Shown here: positions 36,201 through 48,200 of the stretch, in pieces
Numbering within the stretch: position 1 is the stretch's first letter
Layout of the letters: every line of letters begins with the position of its first letter
Assembly (NCBI GenBank): GCA_047967505.1
Contig: CM106539.1
Direction: 5' to 3' (one strand)
DNA: 64,000 bases
Source of the DNA: Dipteris shenzhenensis
Taxonomy: Eukaryota; Polypodiophyta; Polypodiopsida; Gleicheniales
Program-made: the position numbers and the translations under genes
The notes under the pieces: model-generated
Databases searched by the model: none
What the model was told of the DNA's origin: nothing
The model's input: only the letters and a program-made list of their open reading frames with translations

Positions 36201-39200
36201 AAAGGGCGCACCTTTTCAACGCCCATACAGATTTTCGTCAAGGAGGTCAGCCTCCCTACGCAGCCCCTACCCTCGCCGGTTGGCTGCTCCTGCCCCCTCG
36301 CGGTTTGCTGCCCTGCTCCCCTCGCCATATGCAGCCCCTAGCCTCGCCCGTTTACGGCCGGGGTTTCCTGCCAGCCTGCAGCGTTAGAACAGCGCCAGCC
36401 AGCCATTTCTGCCGCAAATCAGCCTGCAGCCTTGGAAGCCAGCCATTTCTGCCACGATCCAGCCTGCAACCAGTTTTCGCCATTGACAGCCTGCCTCCCC
36501 CCTTCTGTTTTGCCAGTCTTTATTGACATCCGCAGCCCTGTGCGCCAGCCCCCTATTGCGATCTAGAATTGGGTACCTGCAGCCTGTTGCGCCATCGACA
36601 GCCTGCCCCCCCCTTTGATTCGCCACCTTCTCTGCCAGTTCAGCAGCGTTCAGCCCTCCTCTCGCAATGAAGACAGCCTGTTAATTGCGCCTTGTTCCTT
36701 TTCCAATCCGGACCAGCCAGGCACAGATCTGCTCCTCGCCAACCACTGCAACATGGACCTCTGGACAGAAATCTGCAGGCCTCTCCTACGCAACAAATTG
36801 GCAGATTAAATCAATGCCAGGTGGATTCTTTCCATTCTACTCCTAAGGATTCTCTTGTCATTATCAAATTACAGCAAATGAAAGATGCTTCCTTAAAGCA
36901 TGGAAACCCTTGGTAATTCACCAGTCATTTCAAGGACACCTCAGGCATCATCTACCACACAATATGGTGTTCAGATTGCACAACCAGCCCATTTCGGAGC
37001 TTTGGCATCGTGGGTCTTCTGTGTCACGTGCCCTCCTAGTGATTTGGACCACATCCTATACCTTCTGCGTGAGGCACCTCAGTTACATTACTTCCTCAGC
37101 ACAGTTCAGGTTGTGTTCCACGAGACACGAACATACCCAGAACCCGATATTCCTCAAGAGTTTGCTGTCCATCTTTGGAGAGAATTTTACCCCTCACCTT
37201 CGGCATCTCCAGGGTACTCTCCACCTCCTTCAGCTCCCAGATATCCTCCTCTACAGGTTGTACCTTCCCCAAGACAGTATTTACACTCTGAAGGCACTCC
37301 TTCTCCTGGATATCCTCCACTTCCGACAGCAGCTCCTTATCCCTTCTCAGATCCGTGGACTCTGCAACCTACTCCTGTACTCTCACGAGCAGTAACACCC
37401 ATTTCGGCATCACCAGTGTTACCTCGGACAGGACCTCCTTTACCAGATTTCCACGGGTGGTTCCATCCTGCCTCGCCTGCCCCCTCCAACATGAGCAACC
37501 TCAGGGAGCAGCCCGAATCTTCTTCCAGGATTGGTACAAACTAGAGTGCAGGTTCGTGCTTTTCTCACGGGGACCTCAGATATGTCGCAACGCTCGCGTG
37601 CAGTCTCTTTAGAGATCAAAGACTCAAGTTCAAAAAAGACCCCTGAAGTCAACATACAAGGCGAAACACTACTGTAACTTCAAATTTCCCAGCTTTAGGA
37701 CAGCATCTCCGACTTGGTGCAGAAAGTCCAACAACTTCAAGATTCTCGCAGTACCACCCATATAGAGGATGACGTGACGCAACCAGATGACTATGCGGAT
37801 TCATTCCCACTTGAGGTAGAAAACACTGAACTACGTGCCCTCTACGGTTTACTTCAAGCTTCCAAAACTAAAAGACTTGACATCAAACTTCCGGAAGCCT
37901 ACACTGGTCAACGCAATCGCCGAACAGTTGACCAATGGCTCGCAAAAATGCGCATGTATTTTGATACTGTTGACCTCACTGAAGGCAAAAAGATCGCCTT
38001 GGCAGCCTCCCTCCTCAAGGATACAGCTTTTCTATGGTGGCAAAGACGCTTAAAGGACAGCAAAAGTGTGTTAACATAGGAATGTTTTGAACACGTGCTT
38101 CGTAAGCAGTTCATACCTGCCAATACGGACTTCCAAGCACGATCAAAACTCCGACAGTTGGAGCAAACATGCTCCCTGTCTTCCTACATCTCTCAGCTCA
38201 CCACATTGGTGCTGGAGATTGATGGTTTAACTGAGGATGATCGCCTTCATGCTTTCATCTCAGGCCTAAATCCCTCGTTACGCATTGATGTCCTTAAAGC
38301 TAACATCACCACCACGGCTGGCGCTATTGCTTACGCAGAGCGCATTACAGATTTCCAAAACACAGGGAAGCAGAGTGCTAATCGCACACAGAATTCTACT
38401 ATGGCCAAAGGTGCTCGCCCTCAAGATAACACCAGGTTTCGAAAAAACTCCGGTAATCAAGGTCAGCGACAGTCTCAAGATCCCCAGAAGTCTCAGAAAT
38501 CGTATGCTGGATTCCAACAGAAGCACTCCTCCAAGGATCGCGCCTCTTCTTCTTCACAAAGTCATTACCGTCATCCCCAACATAAAGGTATGGCCACTGA
38601 CAAGAAGAATAACTCCAGTACAAAAGGACTTTGTACCATCTGTACAGGCGACCATAGATGGTTCGATTGTCCCAAGCGACCAAAGCAACCTAGCACTTCC
38701 CAGACAGGAAATGCTACCCCAGCACAAGACAAGAAAGGCAAAGCTGTTCGAATGGCGAATACCATCCACCTGAGCCTTGCCAGCAACCCCGAACCTTCCC
38801 TGGCCACTCAAGTACTTTGTGCTCAAGGATCGATTCGTGGAACAATGGTCACTATCCTCATCGATAGTGGCTGCTCTCATAACTTCCTAGCTAGTTCTAT
38901 GGTCGACAAACTTCGATTGACCACCAGTCCTAGTCTCATGGACTATCAGATTGAACTCGCAAATGGAACTACCTTCTTGTGCAACACCAGAATCAAAAAC
39001 TTGTCTTTTCGCATCCAACACTATATGGACAAGTTGAACTTCGACATCATGCCTCTTTCTCGGTACGATGTCATACTCGGACAACAGTGGCTCTACGACT
39101 ATGATCCATTAATCAGTTTTCGCAGCTATACTATCCAGTTTGTCCACCAGGGAAAACTTATTGAGCTAACTGGTTTAAGGGACTCTCCTTCAACCCCAGT

Positions 39201-42200
39201 TGCCTCTGTCCTACAAGTAAAGAAGCGGGTTCGTAAACGTCAAGTAAAGACTTCACTTCTGTTGGTTACGGCAGTAGCGGAGACACCAACAAAGGATCCT
39301 CTTGAATACTTCAACCAACCTTTTTTCCAGCCCTACCTGGATATTTTTCCACAGGAATTGCCAAAGCAGTTACCACCTCGGCGACTAGTGGATCACCCAA
39401 TCGAACTTATTCCCGGCAGTAATCCATCGTCGAAACCTCCTTATCGGGTTTCTTACACTCAAAATGAAGAAATCCAAAGACAGGTGACCGAACTACTCGA
39501 CAAAGGTCACATTCGACCCAGTCGCAGCCCTTTCGGATCTCCTGTACTACTAGTGGAAAAAAAGAATAAGTCAATGCGCCTCTGCATCGACTACCGAGCC
39601 CTCAACAAGCTCACTATAAAAAACAAGTATCCATTGCCTCGCATCGATGACCTCTTCGATCAACTTCTACATACAACACAATTTTCAAAGATTGATCTTC
39701 GTTTAGGTTATCATCAAATTCGCATACGAGAAGGCGATGAGTACAAGACAGCTTTTCGAACAAAGTATGGACACTATGAATGTTTGGTCATGCCTTTTGG
39801 GTTAAACAATGCCCCGGCCACATTCATGATACTGATGAACGACATCTTCAGGCCTTTCCTCGATAAGTTCGTCATGGTTTACCTCGATGACATCCTCGTT
39901 TTCAGCAGATCCCTACATGAGCACAAACAACATCTTCACCAAGTTTTTGAAGTTCTCCGCGCAAATTCTCTCTACATCAACATTGAGAAGAGTGAGTTCT
40001 TCAAGACCCAACTCGAATATTTGGGACATGTTATTTCCGCTCAAGGCATCTCTGTGGATCTCAAGAAGGTCGAGGTAATGCGAAACTGGCCTACTCCTAA
40101 GAATGTTCATGATGTCTGCTCTTTTCTCGGATTGGCAAACTTCTACCATACAAAGGTCTATCAGTTTTTGGAAATCGCAGCTCCTATGTCCGAATTATTG
40201 AAAAGCACAGCAGTTTTTCAGTGGCTTCCCGCAACAGAGTATAGTTTCCAACAACTCAAGCAAGCACTCACTACCACACCAGTTATGGCGATTGCTGACC
40301 CAAACCTTCCGTTTGAGGTCATGACCGACGCTTTCGATATCGCTACAGGAGCAGTCTTGATGCAAGAAGGCAGAGTTATTGCTTTTGACAGCCATAAACA
40401 TTCTGATATCCAAACCCGATACCCGGTTTATGATAAGGAGTTTCTTGCCATTGTACATGCTTATCGCTCTTGGAAACATTATCTCATGGGAGCCAACTCG
40501 GTGGTCAAGACAGACCATCACTCTCTAAAGTATATCTTTACTTAGCCAGTCATGAACGCTCGGTCGACAAGCACGCTGGGTTGAGTTTGTGGCCAACTTT
40601 CACATGACCATTGAGTGCATTCCAGGACTACGCAATGTAGTTGCAGATGCTCTCAGCAGGTTAACTCTAGCATCAGCTACTTGGCAATGTGATGAAGACT
40701 TACAACAGTACCCTAACATTTTATAGCAGTATTTTCAGAATTTACCGTGATATTTCCTACATCAGTTCATTATCTCCACCAGGGTCTTATTTTGAGTGGG
40801 AGGGGATGTCACGACCTGTGACGTATTCCTTTCTCTATTTCTAGACTTATGGATGGTTTGATGAATGGACACTTGTGGAAGGGTATGCGCTTTCGACGGG
40901 ACACTTCCTATGAGGCACAACCCTTCACAAGAGACATTCTATTGAAGAGACATTCCTATTGTAATGTACCCTCTCATCAAGGGTCACACCCTTCACAAGG
41001 GGTACACACCTCTTCATGCACATACACTTTGGAGTACACACCTTTTCATGTGTGACTCTTCACTCTCTATATAAGAGAGGCGCAATTGTATGGATGACAC
41101 ACTACAGCTACACTACACACTACAGCTACACTACAGACACTCAAGCAATACAATTATTCCTTGTTCTCTGCTATTTCAGTCTTCTTTCTGTTCCTTAGCA
41201 CATTTCTAAATATAGTAAATCTAGGATTTCTTACAACCAGGCCGATGAAGTGAAGTGCGAATTAGAGGTGCTCAAAGATGAAGTCAAGAAGCCAAAGCAT
41301 GCAAGTAGGAACATAAATTATGCAGCTGAATTCGCAATGGCAAATTTGTACAGAGTTGAGAAAGAAAATGTGAAGCTCAATTCCCACGTCCAAATCCTTG
41401 GAAGCCTAGGTGGACCCACCCTCTAACAACGTAATCGTATCAGAGCAAAGCTTACAGAAGTTCGGATGAAGTTCACGAGCGAAGGGTCATCGATCTTTGA
41501 GGGGATTCATGGACAATGAGACGAACTATAGGAGATAGAAGAATTGCTCCAACTCTTGACAAAGCTGATGGGACCAACCAGACCGAAGCCCTGAAGAGAT
41601 GATGACACCGAATTAGGCGCAAGAGGGGCATTCACTGTAACAACCACGATGATGTCCATGGTTAAGGACAGCCCTATCAAGTAGACATCCACAAGCACTC
41701 ACCATAGCCAAGGTGGGGGGAAAGAGCAAAGAAAGCATCCGAGTAGTGCAAAAGGTGCTTCTATTGGCACAAGAAAGAATAAGGTTCTGCAAGAACATGA
41801 ACGAAGGTGGGTCGTCGACCTCACTAAAGTAGAGTCCAAGGAAAATTTTTTTTTTTTTCAAAAAAGAGACTTCTATTAAGTAAGAAAGAAACCCGCTAGA
41901 GCAAGCTCTGTGCGGAAATACACCATGCTAAGCATGTAATAAAAACACCTCAGAGGAAGGTAGAAAGAAACCAAGGCTGAGGCTGAAAATGCCATCTCAA
42001 CCCTGTAGAAGTCTTAGCAAAGAAGGGAGAGTCTCTCCAATCTCTGAGAAAAGTAACTCTCCTGGAGGAGGTTGCTCGAGATGATCCTTGCATGGTCGCC
42101 CAAATGGCCATCAGAGTGTGTATCGTATCTGTCCAAGTATCTGTCCAAGTACTGGCCAAGATCTGAGAAGGGTGAACCTGAGAACCCTCCAAAGCCTCAG

Positions 42201-45200
42201 TGCATCTGGCTCTCCAAATGTGCCATGCTGCAATGCTAGCTAGGATCTCCCATGGAGAGTCGACCGAGGAGTGAGCAGCCCTGAAAAGAGTGGCCGGAAC
42301 ATCCTCTAGAGAGCACGATTCCACAAGGTGTTGTTGGATGTGAAGAGCCCAAGAGGAGTCAAGTCTCTCAAAAAATACATGGGGCCCTGAAAGAGTAAGC
42401 CAAGCCATTGATCCCCAGGTCATATAGAAAGGTAGGCGAACAAAAGTGCTGAAAAGTCTTGCAATCCCCTTCCATATGATTCTCGCCTGTCTGCAATCCC
42501 ATAGGCAGTGCTGTATTGTCTCCAAAGCAGAAAGGCAGCGAGGGCAAGAAGGGTCAGCTCCGAACTTGGATCTCCAATGTTTCACTGCTATCCCACCGTG
42601 AATAAAAAGCCAAAAGAAGAGAGTGATTTTTCTATTTCGGTGGGATTTCCAGAGCCTCTGCCAAAAAATTCTTTGCAAGTCAGCAGAAATCTGAAAGTTC
42701 TCCCAATGAGGAGCTCTGGTAGGCTTCCAACCCCTAGAGCTGAGCTGGAATTTCCTGGCATTACTGACCGTGTAACGAAAGAAGGGGATGCCCTTCTCTC
42801 GGTGCCCTTCATCTATCCATTAGTCCAAGGAATTTGGTCCACCAACTATGCCCATTTCCTCGAGGACCTAAAAGCATGCATTGCTCGTAGCCCATCATTC
42901 TGGACACTGGGAAGTACAGATGAGGGAGTTGGGTCTCACTAATTTCCCTTGAGCATTCCTCAGAATAGTGAGCAACTTGGAGAAGGATCATTCGGAGATT
43001 GCGAAAGCTCAGAAGATCCAGGAGGTAACAACCAACCATCGAAGTACACTCTTGACTATCAAGAAGTTAGCAAGTCCACAAACCCAGCGCAATGTTATAG
43101 TCTATTGAAAGATCGTGAAGGATCTGTTAGAGGATGCACCACATCTTGGAAGTTAAAGCATCTGCTGTACGATATGGAGAGCCTTCACATATATCCATCA
43201 TGGATAAGGGGATGGGTTATATATGGAAATATAGTGGTCTATCTCATTTGGCTTTGCCACGTGTCATAGAGGCATTGCACTCACTATGTCACACTGTAGG
43301 GCAGCCAAGCCGGAGCAAGTATTGCCTCTAGTTGGTATGTTTGATGCATTCTGATTGGTGGGCACTCTATGTCAGTATGTGTCATCTGATGGGGCTGAAG
43401 CCTTGGCTTCTATGAGAAGCTACCCAGAGACTTCTCCTTCACACCTCCTCACCTCCTTAGTTAGGGTTCGCTGTATGATGGGTTCGTTTGTCATTTTTCT
43501 GTAGTTGTTGCACAGTCATTTGTATGCTTTCATTCTGGCCAGTGTTGGCATTTCCTATTGCAAGAATGTGTGTGTGCATCTTCCTGTGTAATTGTGGGAG
43601 GGCATCACAGTGTGGTGAGCCTCTGTTTTTCTTTCTGGAATTGGTGACATACTGTTTGTAGTGAAGACAATGCTATTTATGTATCCTTTTTTTAATAGAG
43701 AAAGTTATTTATGTATTTTAAATCGAAGAGAGCTGAAACTGAGACAAACCTATGCATGGACTTCCATTTATAGGAAAGAAGGTCGAGAATGATGTTGACA
43801 GAAGCAAAGTTTCAGGGCGGTTATAGATCTAAGTAAGGTAGACCGGGGAAAATTTGTGAAGACACGATATTCCATATTTTGGTAGAACCTGCATACCTTG
43901 TTTGATAAAGTAATATCTTTCTATTTTCCTTAGATATCATGTGAAAACAAAAACAAATGAAAACCTTTGCAGAGTAGGATTTCCTCCTGTTTCTGAGATA
44001 CACTGAATGAAATATGGAAATCTGCAATTGGGATAGATGGGCCCTGTGACATGTAGCAGGGGAAAGTAAAATGGGATTGAGAGCGGGGGACATTGTTAAC
44101 TGTGACTCCAGGGCATGCAGATAAGCACTTTCCTATCTGTGACTCGTTACTGAACACATGCATACAAATGATATCCAAGCTGGCCTCTCGAGAATTCTGC
44201 TTTGTTATGTTTTGGCTTGATACCCAATGTGAAAATATAAAATGGTGAAAGTGAAAACTTTGCTGCTTTCTGTCTCTGGATTCGTAAAATCCAGTCTTGG
44301 TGCTATACAAGTGCTCCTTTTCATAACTGGTTTCCAAGGATTGGTACTTGTAAAACCTGACTTGGCAACTAAATTTGACCTTTTATGCTACAAATTTATA
44401 GGATCCAGACAATTGTAGGTGTAAAAGATGATATCGTGTGGTAAGCAATGCTAACATAATCAAACTGAAGCTATTGATACACTCTACTCAATTTGTAGGC
44501 TTTGTTGTACTTGACTCCTTGTGATACTTTGAGTTGAACTGTCGAAAATGCCCCTTTCTCTTTTTGTGCAAGTCCTCTACAGAGTTTGGTAACCATGGTA
44601 CACATTCTTCACGTATTAAATGTAATAGTGAGGGAAGGATGTACATTTCATGCTTCATATGAATTTGCAGTGACCATTTATTTATGAACCTGAAATTTGA
44701 ATTGATACTCCTACACATACTCTCTGATGAAGCCATCTAATTTAAATAAGCTCCCAAGGTATCATTAAGTTCTCTAGTGAACAACTGCATGTGCTGGGAG
44801 GCAAAGAAAGTGTGTTCATTATTCATTTAATTTTGTGAATGTATGCTTAAATTAAGCATGTGGTCATAGCATCTCAAATTGGCAAACTGATTGAATAGGA
44901 GGAGAGACAATGGATGGAAGCACATTTACAGCAAGCAATGAAGGGGCAAATTCACTAGTCAGGTCAAAACAGGATGTTCTGCAGGTACAAAGCACGTTAT
45001 TGACAGGTGCCACCACACATCTGCCAGAGTCAGATCCTTACAAGAAGGTGACAAACTCTTTTGTCATGCAAAATTGTAAATTTATGGCTTATCCATATTG
45101 TTTGCTGTTCAGGATATCGTATTTGACTTTGGATGATGCTTTCCAGGTGTATGTGTCAGGATCTCGCAGACGTGGTGTTGGTGATGATCGTACATCTATG

Positions 45201-48200
45201 AGCCTGAAGCAGTCTGCATCGGCATCATTGAATACAAACATAGCCCATGTGGGGATCTCATCTTTAAAAGAGCACCATCAAGAGGTCGAAGGAAAAGTTA
45301 CTAGAGAGTCGATTAGCATGCAACATGCTTGTGAAGAAACAAAAGAAGGAATGCTCAATTTAGAGAGTGAAATTCCCTGGAGCTGTATGCGAGACAGTTG
45401 GAAAAGGTGCCGATTAGACTGGCTTAGAATGTTGCAAGACAGCAAAACTGCAAAGGTAATAGTCTCTGTAGACATATGGGTACATGTAGATTTTACATAT
45501 ACGTCTACATATACATGCATTTAGGTATAGAAATATAGAAGGATAGAAAGAAGGAAAGTTTTTCAAAGTCATCTATGAGATTGAAAAAAGAAGATACAAT
45601 GAGCTGGATAGGTGGAGCCTTTAAGAGGACATCTGCACCCAAGACTATTACAACATAAACATAAATACTAGTACAAAGTGTCTAAGCCAATGCAGAGGAC
45701 GGAAGCTGTGGTGTGGCGTCATTGTGGCGGTCCTCTATATGTTGTCTAAGAAACCACATCAATGTGGTGATTGAGGATGTATATGATAGAAGAGGCTCTA
45801 GTGGTATATGGGGCCGCGATGGTCGCATAAAACCCATGATAGAGCGCTAGAGTCGACGGTGGTTTATTGTGGTCTCCTAGCCGTGGCTCTGCATCGAACA
45901 AAGTGCCACTGTCACACATGTTGGTCGTGCTTTTGGTCTAGTGAACTTGGAGGGAAGGTCCCCAAGTCTAATCTGTGCCGCGATGACACGATGACGAGTC
46001 TGTCACATCTACGGCTCTTGTTTGGGCTATCCGACTGGAAAACTATGTCGTACTGTCTCATGGATGAAAGTCGCAAATCACATGAGACAAGAAGTTGGAG
46101 AGGGGCCTTGAATCCATTGCTGAAAAGACAAGATGCTGGAGAGGGGTCCTAATCCATCCTTGAAAAGACATTGGTGACGATCTCGAATCACAGGGCATCT
46201 GAAAGCACAGTTCTCCTCTGACTCACCCTTCTATAGATCACATAGAGTACAAATGCAATTCTCTCCAGGTATGCCCTCAATCTGTCCACTCTCAATGCGT
46301 AGTTTGTGTGATGAAACACGGAGCTGCCTGATTGAACTTCTCAAAGACAACAAGAAGTGGATCCATGTGTAGCTTAGCAGATTGATGAAGCTCTCCTCTG
46401 ATATATGGAAACAATGGTCTTTGTAGAGGCTGAGGTTCAGAGGAAGATCACTAGTGGCTAACTAGGTCCTAAATGTGTGTAGCTGTAGGAGATGCTCTTG
46501 AACAACCAAGGTTAGCCTCACAGTAGGTGAGCGGAACAGAGGGGGATATATTGAAAGGAGGGTAATCCATCCAATTTAAGTCCGAGGCTCTCAAACCATC
46601 TGCACACACCTTTGATCACCTCAACTACTATATCATGGATGCGGATAAGGCAAGCCATGGTAACGTGCGTCAGCCTGAGGTCGAGAAGCTATCATCTTAG
46701 ACTCCATTAAGATATGTGACCACCTGGAATGCTTCTTCAAGCTGTAGTGGCGGTTACCCTAAACCCAACCAAAATGATATGGTGTGGCTTATTGCGGATC
46801 ATTTATTACAATAAGAGAACTATCTCCCCATCTATAAGCTCCCATATGAGGAGAGCATGGGGGAGGGAGACATAGGGCATTTGCCCTGAGAAAAGAGTGA
46901 AAAGAAGGGGCTGCCACATGGACAGTGTTAGAATTATTATTATATTCTAGCAGTGACCAATGTAATGTAATAAGTAGGTTAGGGGCACTTTTCCCTCATT
47001 TGAGGTTTTTCCCCCTAACCACAGTTAGTTCACTAACCACGGTTAGAAAAGGATAAGGTTTTGTCACTTAGACAAAATCTTTCCTTTTTGTTGTATTACT
47101 TCACTTCATCTATTGCAAGCACTACGTTCAGCTGTCTTGCTCTCACACTCTCTTTTCTAACATTTGGTATCAGAGCAAGATCCCGTTCTTTGCTTCCTAG
47201 CCCGCAAGCTCCCTGCTCCCTGCTCCTAGCTCCTCCTTGCCCGCAAGACCTTCAGTTCAGCAGCCCACGCTTCAGTTCTCGAGGTGCCGTACACCTTGTG
47301 CCGTACGTACTTGCAACGCCGTCAGGTCCGTACAGTCGTACAAGCCCATGGAGCTCCCGTAGTCCGTACACCTGCCGTACAGTCGTCGTCGTACACTTGA
47401 TGTACTATTTTCGTACATTCGTCGTACGACGTCCGTACCTGCACGTGTGGACCGCCGTACTGCTTTCGTACACTTACCGTACAGCGCCGTGCTGTTGTCG
47501 TACAATGTCACTGTACATTCCGTACAATCGTATGGAATGGTTCCGTACAAATACACAGTCCGTACCCGTTTCGCACGTGTGACCGTACTTCTGTACAGCT
47601 CTTCGAAGTTTTGTACACCGCACACCGTATGCACGGATTTTCGTACATTTTGCAGCTCGTGTACTTTTGGTTGGCATCTGCATTTCTGTTCAGGTACTTG
47701 TTTGCAGATAGCCATTTTTTGGCTTAGATCTTGCAAACATTTGGGGCATTCCGTATTTGTGGATAGACATTGCAGTTGGGTTGCAAGTTGTCCAAGAAAT
47801 TGGGGCTTTTGCAATTACATTGCAATTTTGCAGTGAAATTTGGGGCTTTTGCAGGCAGAGTGCAATTTGTGCAACATTTGGAGCTTTCAGACCTTTTGCT
47901 CTCTTTTGTATGCAATTTCCAGCAAGAAATTGGGGCTTTTGCATTTGGGTTGCAATTTTGCAGGTAAAAGAGCATTTTGGAAGTTTGCAAACAGTTTTGG
48001 ACTCAGTGTGAGTCAATTTGCAGACTTTTGCCACTTTTTGCAGATTCTATTTGCAGTTTTTTTTGGGCATTGAGCAGAGCATTGTGGTGCATTTTGAGCC
48101 TTTGATAGGCTGTGACAATATTTGTCATTGAGGGCAGATTTTCTTTGGCAGATTTTATTTGTGCATCTTGCATCCCAGGAAGGGATTTTACTTTTTCAGT

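Larger units (their letters stand above)
35139..41235 (+). mobile_element. Ty3/gypsy LTR retrotransposon lacking integrase, TSD ACCAG
   Basis: LTRs are 35,139-35,589 and 40,807-41,235, starting TGTCACG and ending TTTCTTACA. The 5 bp ACCAG precedes (35,134-35,138) and follows (41,236-41,240) the element. The primer site TGGTATCAGAGC is at 35,591 and the polypurine tract GAGTGGGAGGGGA at 40,794-40,806. Inside are a 1.3-kb leader, a proline-rich ORF (36,900-37,544) and gag-protease-RT-RNase H (37,582-40,680). Only about 125 bp separates the RNase H end from the 3' LTR, so the integrase is wholly absent. About nine substitutions separate the LTRs outside indels, so it is moderately young. Confidence 0.93.

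Noticed and set aside
47061-48034. Several overlapping open frames on both strands in the copia leader
   Set aside because: They come from CGTAC and TTTTGCA repeats that lack stops; no domain or start context supports them.
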